From Sphingomonadales bacterium (GTDB lineage Bacteria > Pseudomonadota > Alphaproteobacteria > Sphingomonadales > Sphingomonadaceae), in contig JANXSN010000084.1 of the NCBI GenBank assembly GCA_025352685.1, positions 1 through 64,000 of the forward strand: a stretch of DNA of 64,000 bases, read 5' to 3'. Position numbers and translations under genes: made by a program. The notes beneath the pieces were generated by a model. The model saw nothing but the letters and a program-made list of their open reading frames with translations. It was not told where the DNA came from and ran no database searches. This document shows, in pieces, positions 57,798-64,000 of the stretch; position 1 is the first letter of the stretch, and every line of letters starts with the position of its first letter.

Positions 57798-58441
57798 GCG
57801 ACTGCCTGCCGGAACGCTTCGACCCACGGGGTCACATCGTCGCGGGTCTTCATCGCTGCACGGTTGACGATGACGCGCGCGGACACTTCGGCAATCACTT
57901 CAACTTCGGCTAGCCCATTATCCCGCAACGTGCGCCCCGACGACACCAGATCGACGATCCGGCTCGACAGACCAAGCGTCGGCGCCAGTTCCATTGCCCC
58001 GTTGAGCTTGACGATTTCGGCCTGCACGCTGCGCCGGGCGAAGTGCTTGCGAGTCAGATTTGGGTATTTGGTGGCGACGCGAACATGACTCCAGCGTCGC
58101 GGATCGTCGTCTATGGCCATGCTCGAAGGCTCGGCAACCGAAATTCGACAGCGGCCGATTCCCAGATCTACCGGCGCGTAGAGCTCGGCATAATCGAACT
58201 CGTCAATCACGTCGGAACCCACAACACCCATCTGTGCTGCGCCATGCGCCACAAACGTTGCGACGTCGAAGGCGCGCACGCGGATGAGCTCGACATCGGG
58301 GCAGTTGGTCGCAAAACGGAGGCGGCGGTCATCCTGGTCGCCAAAACCCGACTCAGGCACCAGCCCCGCGCGCGCCATGACCGGCAACACCTCGACCAGA
58401 ATTCGCCCCTTGGGTACGGCAATCGTCAACTTGTTCGACAT
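57794..58441 (-). CDS. hisG: ATP phosphoribosyltransferase, short form
   Basis: HisG catalyses the first, committed step of histidine synthesis. The 215-residue product starts with [17 protein letters not shown] and includes [10 protein letters not shown] and the phosphate loop [10 protein letters not shown]. At this length it is the short form (HisG-S), which lacks the C-terminal regulatory domain and needs the HisZ regulatory subunit, not found in this window. ATG 58441 is used; the longer frame to 58477 adds 12 residues. Confidence 0.94.
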   Translation of the reverse strand: MSNKLTIAVPKGRILVEVLPVMARAGLVPESGFGDQDDRRLRFATNCPDVELIRVRAFDVATFVAHGAAQMGVVGSDVIDEFDYAELYAPVDLGIGRCRISVAEPSSMAIDDDPRRWSHVRVATKYPNLTRKHFARRSVQAEIVKLNGAMELAPTLGLSSRIVDLVSSGRTLRDNGLAEVEVIAEVSARVIVNRAAMKTRDDVTPWVEAFRQAVA

Positions 58442-58451
58442 GGTCGCGCCC

Positions 58452-59705
58452 TTATCCGGCAGCGTCGCCCGGGGCAATGTCGGGATGGGCTGCCTGGTTC
58501 AGTGCAAGCCACGGCGTCAAGCGCTGCCAGCTACCCTTGAGCGAGAGCCATTCCCAGACAGCGGCCGTGATGAGCGCGCCCGTCGCCCCCGTGCCAACAA
58601 TTAACGGCGCCTGGTACATGACCTGTCCCGCAACGCCGACCGCGAGCAGGAGTACGACGCCGACCAAGTGCGAAAGCGGCGGCCATTTCCGGCCCGCTGT
58701 AATCCATTTAAACGCAAGATTGCCGAGCAGGAACAAGAGCGGTCCGCCACACGCCACAAGAACAAAGGCGAGGCCGGCGTGATTGCCAACCGGATGTGCG
58801 AGCATTTGCGCGTCGGCAACGGCCGTCACCACGATCCCGGCGACGATCGGCATGTGCAGATAGGTGTAGGCATCGCGTGCAAGCCGCCCCGGTTCGGCAC
58901 CCTGTTCGATTGCATCGCCGCCGCGCCGAGCGCCCGAATCGAAATAGATCCACCACATCGTGGCGCTGCCAACAAAGCCGCAGGCGAAGGCCGCAACGGT
59001 CGGCGCGTCGGGCACAAGCGTGGCAAATGTCGCGCCCGTCACCAGAATTGCCTCGCCCAACGCAATGATGATGAACAGCGAGCAGCGCTCAGCCATGTGG
59101 CTGCCGGAAATATCCCAGTCGTCGATACCCGAGTGCCCGAGAAACGGCGTTCGGAAGAGTAGAAACGGCCCGGCATATTCGACAGTGAGTGCCATCGCCC
59201 ACAGCAGCAAACGCAGGTTGTGTTCGACCAACGCACCCGCCATCCATAGCGGCATCGACAGGACGAAGTAGAAGGTGATCCGGATAAAATTGCGCGCACG
59301 GGTCGGATTATGACCCCACGACCACCACATGATCAGGAGCGTGCGAACAAGTTGCATGGCGACATAGGCCGCAGCAAAAACGCCCCCGCGCTCCCCAAAC
59401 GCTTCCGGCAGAGCGCCCGAAAGGGCGAGTGCGCCCATCATCATCGCAAGCAGCAGGACGCGGATCGTATTGCGCTCGGGATCGAGCCAATTGGTGGCCC
59501 AGCACGTGTAAATCCAAAGCCACCAGATCGCGAGGAACAGGACGAGCGTCTCGACAGCGCCAGTCGGCGTGAGATTTAGCAAGAGCCTGTGCGAGAGTTG
59601 GGTAATGGCGAAGACGAACACAAGATCGAAGAAAAGCTCGATGTTTGTTACTGCCGCACCTTTCTCGCGGACACGGAACAGGCGACTGCGGCTTTCGGTC
59701 GTCAT
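58452..59705 (-). CDS. low-temperature-requirement A (LtrA)-family membrane protein
   Basis: The 417-residue protein has about ten to twelve spans. It shows the LtrA signature start [21 protein letters not shown], the conserved Trp-rich [19 protein letters not shown], and [22 protein letters not shown] in the middle. The family's biochemical function is unknown. It lies 10 bases upstream of hisG and in the same direction, so it may be the first gene of that transcript. Confidence 0.83.
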   Translation of the reverse strand: MTTESRSRLFRVREKGAAVTNIELFFDLVFVFAITQLSHRLLLNLTPTGAVETLVLFLAIWWLWIYTCWATNWLDPERNTIRVLLLAMMMGALALSGALPEAFGERGGVFAAAYVAMQLVRTLLIMWWSWGHNPTRARNFIRITFYFVLSMPLWMAGALVEHNLRLLLWAMALTVEYAGPFLLFRTPFLGHSGIDDWDISGSHMAERCSLFIIIALGEAILVTGATFATLVPDAPTVAAFACGFVGSATMWWIYFDSGARRGGDAIEQGAEPGRLARDAYTYLHMPIVAGIVVTAVADAQMLAHPVGNHAGLAFVLVACGGPLLFLLGNLAFKWITAGRKWPPLSHLVGVVLLLAVGVAGQVMYQAPLIVGTGATGALITAAVWEWLSLKGSWQRLTPWLALNQAAHPDIAPGDAAG

Positions 59706-59756
59706 CGGGCTGTTCTAGGGAAAGTGGCGACGCCGAGGCAAGCGCGGAGACAGGCG

Positions 59757-60779
59757 GTGAATTTCGACGAGGCCATGGAGTTTCAGGCAGTGTTTTGTGA
59801 CGGTGCGGGGGCGCCGATAACGGCGCGGGCGTGTCGTGCGCTGGCAACCGGGCTGGACAGGACGACGGTTACGGGTCGTCGTGTGTTGGATTGGCCAGGC
59901 GATTATATTGCCGACGCGCTCCCCTTGAGATTGGTGGCGCCTTATCATGCGTTGTTTCGAAGAGGGAGCGTGCCTGCACTCAATGCGCTGTTCGCAAACG
60001 AAGTCGCCGACGACAGCGCAGTCGTTCGCGCCGCAACGATCGTGTACGACGCGTGGATTTCAGACTGGCTTGACGGCCCACCGCAAACCAACGAGCCGGC
60101 GCGATCAGCGACGTTCATGGCGGCACTGCTGGTGCTGGCGGACAAATATGCCCTGCCGTTCGAGTTGCTCGAAATCGGATCGAGTGCGGGGCTGAACCTG
60201 CTTATCGACCGCTACCGGTATGATCTGGGCGGGGCTACGTCCGGTCCTGCCACTTCACCGGTCCTGATCAAGCCCGAATGGCGCGGGCCGCCGCCGCCGG
60301 TAGCACCTGTGCGGATCGACAGCGTGCGCGGCGTCGACGTCGCGCCCATCGACGTGACCGATTCGGAGGCAGCGACGCGGTTAATGGCCTATATCTGGGC
60401 CGACGCCCCCGAACGCACCCAGCGCGTCGAGACCGCGATCCGCATGATCGTATCGCAACCGCATAATTTGGATCAGGGTGATGCCGCCGACTGGATCGAA
60501 GCGCGATTTGCCGAACCCCAGGCAGCGGGCACCGTGCGTGTCCTGATGCACAGCATCGTCTGGCAGTATTTGCCGGCAGAAACGCAATCGCGCGTTACCG
60601 ACGCCATGACGGCTGCGGGTGCGCTGGCCACACCCGACCTGCCGCTGGCATGGATCCGGATGGAGCCCGATGCCACGCGCTTGGCCATCGACGTTCATCT
60701 CAGGGCGTGGCCCGATGGCGATACCACGCGCCTGGCGGGCGCCCATCCTCACGGCGCCTGGATCGAGTGGACCGCATGA
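59757..60779 (+). CDS. DUF2332 family protein
   Basis: The 340-residue protein has the conserved pieces of DUF2332: QAVFCDGAGAP at the start, VLDWPGDYIADALPLRL, ELLEIGSSAGLNL (a SAM-methyltransferase-like glycine turn), PEWRGPPPP and HSIVWQYLPAE. The fold is likely methyltransferase-like, but no activity is established. GTG 59757 is chosen; sequence before it does not fit the family and overlaps the divergent ltrA start. Its stop overlaps the thioesterase start (ATGA). Confidence 0.82.
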   Translation: MNFDEAMEFQAVFCDGAGAPITARACRALATGLDRTTVTGRRVLDWPGDYIADALPLRLVAPYHALFRRGSVPALNALFANEVADDSAVVRAATIVYDAWISDWLDGPPQTNEPARSATFMAALLVLADKYALPFELLEIGSSAGLNLLIDRYRYDLGGATSGPATSPVLIKPEWRGPPPPVAPVRIDSVRGVDVAPIDVTDSEAATRLMAYIWADAPERTQRVETAIRMIVSQPHNLDQGDAADWIEARFAEPQAAGTVRVLMHSIVWQYLPAETQSRVTDAMTAAGALATPDLPLAWIRMEPDATRLAIDVHLRAWPDGDTTRLAGAHPHGAWIEWTA

Positions 60780-61168
60780 GCTTTGCCCGCACCTTCACGG
60801 CAGCGCCTGCCCACATTGACGAGCTCGGTCACGTCAACAATGCGGTTTGGGTAAGCTGGATCCAAGACATGGCCACTGCGCACTGGACTGCGCATGCGAC
60901 CGCTGAACATGTTGCGGCCTACATCTGGGTCGTGGTGCGACACGAAATCGATTATCGCGGCAATCTGAAGCTTGGCGAGAGTATCGAGGGACAAACGTGG
61001 ATCGACGGACCGCCAACGGGTGCCAAGTTCGACCGCCATGTCGCGTTCGTTAAGGACGGCAAGACGCTCGTTCGAGCAAAAACGACCTGGGCGATCGTTG
61101 ACAAGGCGACGCGCAAAATCCTGCGTGTGCCAAAGGATGTTACGGCACGGTTTTTACCCGGGGTTTAA
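60776..61168 (+). CDS. acyl-CoA thioesterase (hotdog, 4HBT/YbgC-like)
   Basis: The 130-residue single-hotdog protein has the family start DELGHVNNAVWVSWIQD, where DxxGHVNN carries the catalytic Asp region, and VRHEIDYRGNLKLGESI in the second half. It probably hydrolyses acyl-CoA or acyl-ACP thioesters; chain preference is unknown. Coupled to the DUF2332 gene by ATGA. Its 3' end overlaps the converging cytochrome gene by 29 bases. Confidence 0.87.
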   Translation: MSFARTFTAAPAHIDELGHVNNAVWVSWIQDMATAHWTAHATAEHVAAYIWVVVRHEIDYRGNLKLGESIEGQTWIDGPPTGAKFDRHVAFVKDGKTLVRAKTTWAIVDKATRKILRVPKDVTARFLPGV

Positions 61169-61478
61169 TCCGCTCGCTCGTCGTCAGCAGATAGTCCATA
61201 ATGTAGGGTACGGCGTCCGCGTCGATCGGGGCCTTGTAGACCTTCGCCATCTTGGCGACTTCGCTCTCCCATTCCTTGCGCGTCAGACGCGGCTGGGTGA
61301 GAATCATCGCAGACGAATGGCAAGCAAGGCAGTTGGTCGCGACTTCGTCCATGCCAGGACCCTGCGGCAGGGTCATCGGGTCCTGGGGCAGAGTGACGCT
61401 GGTACTGCGAAACGCAACGCCGCTCGACAGCGCGCATGCAGTAAGGAGCAACGGCAGCATGAATGCGACAACCCTCAT
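61140..61478 (-). CDS. SorB-like monohaem cytochrome c lipoprotein of a sulfite dehydrogenase
   Basis: The 112-residue product begins with a short signal ending in the lipobox LLTAC (Cys15), so it is probably a periplasm-facing lipoprotein. A single haem motif CLACH sits at 50-54, and MILTQPRLTRKEWESEV is typical of SorB-like cytochromes. It would accept electrons from the molybdenum subunit encoded just upstream (4-base overlap) and pass them to the respiratory chain. ATG 61478 is used because the longer frame lacks a signal. Confidence 0.8.
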   Translation of the reverse strand: MRVVAFMLPLLLTACALSSGVAFRSTSVTLPQDPMTLPQGPGMDEVATNCLACHSSAMILTQPRLTRKEWESEVAKMAKVYKAPIDADAVPYIMDYLLTTSERIKPRVKTVP

Positions 61479-62668
61479 GCGACTCTCAGCGCGATGTATT
61501 CGACCACATTTCGCGCATAGCCGCTGGGGTTCCAGGGTTGGACGTCTGGCTGCGTGACGCCGCTGGTATTGGTGCACCGTGTGCCCAGGCTGATGATGCT
61601 TTCGCGTCCTGCGAAAACAGTTGCCGACCACCGACGAAAGCTGAAGCTTCCCTCGTCTTTTTCGAGGAGCGCGAGGACGGATCTGTCACGCCCCACGATC
61701 TCGACCTTGGCTACCCCTGCATCGCCGCCCATGGCGATGCCCCTGATCGTCAGCCGTTCGCCCGATTTGACCGTGGTTCCATCGACATGACTGGTGATGA
61801 AGCTTCGGGGTAGCATTGTCGTGATCGGCACAGTCGGGAAACCCTTGTCACCCGGTTTTACAGCGACCGTCGGCATCCGGTATGCTGTCGCCATCCAGAA
61901 ATTATCGTCCGGCACCGTCAGCACTTCGATGTCGGACAGCATCTTGACCCAGTAGGTCGAGAACCACCCCGGGATGATGAGGCGGAGGGGAAAACCGTTG
62001 AGCAGCGGCATCGCCTGCCCATTCATCGCAAACGCCACGATCGTCTTGTCGCGGCGGGCGACATCGATGGGGATTGATTTGGCAAAATGGGGCGAATCGC
62101 CGACGAGCGCATTATCGAGTCCTTTGACCCGCACAAACTTGGCGCCGGCGCCCACACCCGCCTTGTCGAGCAGGTCACGCAAGCGGACGCCGCGCCATTT
62201 CGCGTTCGACATCGCGCCATTGGCCCATTGCGCTCCCGCGACCCGCGGTTCGAACAGGCCGCGCCCGTTGCCTGCACATTGGTTGACTGCAGCGCATTCG
62301 ACGTGATCCCCCGCTTTCAGTACTTCACCCAGCGAGAGCGATTGCGGTGCCTTGACGGCACCATGAATCGCGACCCGGTAACCTGCGACGTCGATGCTGG
62401 TTGGAATGTCGCTGTAGTGCCAGCGGACGAAATGTCGGTCGTTGGGAGTGAACACGCCGTTATCGAACACCTCGAATGGCGTTTCCAGGAGCGGCGGCCG
62501 CAGCCGCTGGACGATCATGTCGCCTTTTTGCGGGAAGCGCGGGTCCAGCGACCTGGTATTCGGACCGCCAGGAAGCCCGAGGTCGACGGTGCGCTTGGCA
62601 GCGGCAAGGGCTCGGCCGGCAATGCCCAACCCGGCCCCGGCAACCAGCGTGCGTCGGTTGAAGTCCAT
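61475..62668 (-). CDS. sulfite oxidase-family molybdopterin oxidoreductase (SorA-like)
   Basis: The 397-residue protein has a twin-arginine signal (NRRTLVAGAGLGIAG) for export with cofactor bound, the molybdopterin-binding sulfite-oxidase fold with the molybdenum ligand Cys131 in VNQCAGNGRGLF, and a C-terminal Ig-like dimerisation domain (about 290-395). With the adjacent haem protein it is a likely SorAB sulfite dehydrogenase; YedY-type sulfoxide reductase is less likely because of the paired cytochrome and Ig-like domain. ATG 62668 is used rather than GTG 62674. Confidence 0.86.
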   Translation of the reverse strand: MDFNRRTLVAGAGLGIAGRALAAAKRTVDLGLPGGPNTRSLDPRFPQKGDMIVQRLRPPLLETPFEVFDNGVFTPNDRHFVRWHYSDIPTSIDVAGYRVAIHGAVKAPQSLSLGEVLKAGDHVECAAVNQCAGNGRGLFEPRVAGAQWANGAMSNAKWRGVRLRDLLDKAGVGAGAKFVRVKGLDNALVGDSPHFAKSIPIDVARRDKTIVAFAMNGQAMPLLNGFPLRLIIPGWFSTYWVKMLSDIEVLTVPDDNFWMATAYRMPTVAVKPGDKGFPTVPITTMLPRSFITSHVDGTTVKSGERLTIRGIAMGGDAGVAKVEIVGRDRSVLALLEKDEGSFSFRRWSATVFAGRESIISLGTRCTNTSGVTQPDVQPWNPSGYARNVVEYIALRVA

Positions 62669-62725
62669 TGCCACAGTTTATGCGCCAGACATGACAAGGC
62701 CGCAATCAAGACTATATCGCACGTA

Positions 62726-63448
62726 ATGAAGCGCCTTTTTGCCTCCATCCATGACGTGTCGCCGCGCTTCGAACGCCAGGTCGATGCGCTCTACCACCGC
62801 CTCGCGGGCCTGCTTGGTTCGCCACGCATGGCAATGTTGGTAGTGCCCGACTTCGAAGACGATGCGCCCCTGAGCCGCAATCCCGTCTATGCTGCCAAAC
62901 TGCGGGACTGGGCAAATGCGGGGGTCGAGATATTCCTTCACGGCTGGTGCCACCGCGACGATGCCAAGGTGCGCGGGTTCATGCAAAAGCACATGACGGC
63001 GGGCGCCGGCGAATTTGCGCAGTTGACGCGCGATGAGGCGAATCGCCGACTGACCGCCGGGCGCAAGGTGGTCGAGGACGCGATCGGCCAACCGGTCGCC
63101 GGGTTTATCGCGCCGGCCTGGCTGTATTCGCAAGCCGCCAAGCATGCGCTGACGGATCAGCGATTTGCGCTCGCTGAAGACCATCTGCGCGTTTGGTCGC
63201 CCGTATCGGGCAAGATCCTTGCACGAAGTCCCGTCATCACCTGGGCAAGCCGCAGCACGCCACGGGTTGTGAGTTCGCTGTTTGTGGCCGCCGCCGCGCG
63301 CGCGGCCCCATGGGCGCTCAAGGATGCGCGCATCGCCGTCCATCCCGGCGACACGACGGTTCCCGCGCTCCTCGCCAGCATCGACGCAACTTATACTACA
63401 TTTGTACGCACGCACACACCGTCGCGTTACGCCGACCTGCTTGCCTGA
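62726..63448 (+). CDS. DUF2334 polysaccharide deacetylase-like protein
   Basis: The 240-residue protein resembles DUF2334/NodB-like deacetylases: FASIHDVSPRF (the His-Asp of motif 1), MLVVPDFEDDAPL, EIFLHGWCHRD (metal His pair) and FIAPAWLYS. It probably acts on a cell-surface glycan. ATG 62726 is used; the frame extends far upstream but that part is antisense to the molybdenum enzyme gene. It is divergent from that gene and 6 bases before a glycosyltransferase, suggesting joint work on a surface polysaccharide. Confidence 0.82.
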   Translation: MKRLFASIHDVSPRFERQVDALYHRLAGLLGSPRMAMLVVPDFEDDAPLSRNPVYAAKLRDWANAGVEIFLHGWCHRDDAKVRGFMQKHMTAGAGEFAQLTRDEANRRLTAGRKVVEDAIGQPVAGFIAPAWLYSQAAKHALTDQRFALAEDHLRVWSPVSGKILARSPVITWASRSTPRVVSSLFVAAAARAAPWALKDARIAVHPGDTTVPALLASIDATYTTFVRTHTPSRYADLLA

Positions 63449-63454
63449 AGCCGT

Positions 63455-64000
63455 TTGCGGGTTCTGACTTATCTCCACAGTTTCGAGCCTGGCGGACTCG
63501 AACGTGATGTCTTGCAGTTCAATGGTGCGTGGGCCGCCATGGGGATTGATGCGCGGATCGTGTTAGGGCGCGACGAAGGAGCGTTGGCAGGCGACGCACC
63601 CGATGTGCCCTTTTATCTGCTTCAAACCGGCAAGATTTCGACGGCATCGTTCGAAACACTGTGGATGATCTGGCACCTGCCTCGATGGGTGCGACAGCTA
63701 CGCCCCGACGTGATTTTCTGCGCGGGCAACAGCTACACGATCGTTGCCGTCGCATTGCGCTTGATCCTTGGGCGCGAATGCCCACCGATTGTGTTCCGGG
63801 TCAGCAACGATCTGACGCGCCGCGACATGATGCAACCGATCCGCGCGATCTACCATATGTGGCTGCGGTTTCAGGCTCCCTATTTTGCGCGGATTATCGG
63901 CATGGCTGAACCGGTGCGCGCTGAAATCGTCACCCAGATGCGAGCCGACCCCGCGCAGGTGGCAGTGATTGACAACGCCTCGTTGACGATGGCCGAGATT
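63455..64000 (+). CDS. glycosyltransferase, N-terminal 182 codons (cut by window edge)
   Basis: A TTG at 63455 opens a frame that runs to the end of the window. It reads VLTYLHSFEPGGLERDVL, the start of a GT-B (family 4) glycosyltransferase with the donor-independent loop PGGLER. RPDVIFCAGNSY and PIVFRVSNDLTRRD follow, and DNASL, near the edge, usually precedes the sugar-nucleotide half. It is 6 bases after the deacetylase stop and certainly cotranscribed with it. A surface glycan or LPS-type role is likely; the acceptor is unknown. Confidence 0.75.
   Translation, partial: MRVLTYLHSFEPGGLERDVLQFNGAWAAMGIDARIVLGRDEGALAGDAPDVPFYLLQTGKISTASFETLWMIWHLPRWVRQLRPDVIFCAGNSYTIVAVALRLILGRECPPIVFRVSNDLTRRDMMQPIRAIYHMWLRFQAPYFARIIGMAEPVRAEIVTQMRADPAQVAVIDNASLTMAEI

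Noticed and set aside
62087-62725. 213-codon upstream extension of the DUF2334 frame
   Set aside because: It is antisense to the molybdenum enzyme gene; the deacetylase domain begins exactly at ATG 62726.

Overview
The window is about 64 kb of GC-rich chromosomal DNA from an alphaproteobacterium, most probably a sphingomonad (Sphingomonas or a close genus). The evidence is the housekeeping gene content and order (ubiG / lysC / ptsP / RodZ-like / cpoB / tilS / ftsH; hisG-hisD-nusB; gltD-gltB), short-form HisG, and family members such as DUF3667, DUF2059, DUF2332 and the CobT-type cobaltochelatase subunit. I saw no tRNA or rRNA gene, CRISPR array or prophage.

Layout. 0-3.5 kb is an accessory, decaying strip. 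It holds the 5' end of an IS110-family transposase running off the left edge with its long non-coding leader, an aspartyl-protease/TPR gene cut by an in-frame TAG, a small secreted protein, and an XRE regulator also cut by an in-frame TAG. 3.5-7 kb: secreted M28 peptidase, NDUFA9-like dehydrogenase, uppP. 7-14 kb: the glutamate synthase operon gltD-(DUF2059)-gltB. 14-25.3 kb: GST, ubiG, lysC, nitronate-monooxygenase-like gene, ptsP, RodZ-like protein, cpoB, tilS, ftsH, closed by a strong hairpin. 25.3-34.1 kb: DUF3667 membrane protein, proA-nadD-rsfS-rlmH-threonine synthase, an MFS exporter and the bifunctional (p)ppGpp enzyme. 34.3-40.1 kb: a 1104-residue GH18-like/deacetylase/glycosyltransferase fusion, M19 dipeptidase, folA, thyA. 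40.2-45.8 kb: a NUDIX-DUF47 fused frame with pit behind a possible Pho box, a CorC-type protein, tadA, rpmB, a 770-bp gene-poor gap and a glycine-zipper protein. 46-56 kb: cobT, NUDIX hydrolase, DUF4126, an AstE-like deacylase, the methionine-salvage set mtnB-mtnD-mtnC-mtnA facing an aminotransferase, galU and an Ala-rich envelope protein. 56-64 kb: nusB, hisD, hisG, LtrA, DUF2332, thioesterase, a SorA/SorB-like sulfite dehydrogenase pair, a DUF2334 deacetylase and the start of a glycosyltransferase cut by the right edge.

How the genes fit together. Many neighbours are translationally coupled by 4-base overlaps (ATGA, TTGA or GTGA), and TTG starts are common. Nitrogen status (gltBD, GAF-bearing ptsP) and the stringent response (Rsh/SpoT) lie within 30 kb, and in other alphaproteobacteria they are functionally linked. 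The mtn genes cover methionine salvage from methylthioribose-1-phosphate onward, with a candidate final transaminase next door. The most unusual items are the amber-interrupted genes at the left end, the IS110 leader (candidate bridge RNA), the one-polypeptide polysaccharide enzyme at 34-37.6 kb, the NUDIX-DUF47 fusion behind a possible PhoB site, and a hairpin over the ftsH ribosome-binding site.
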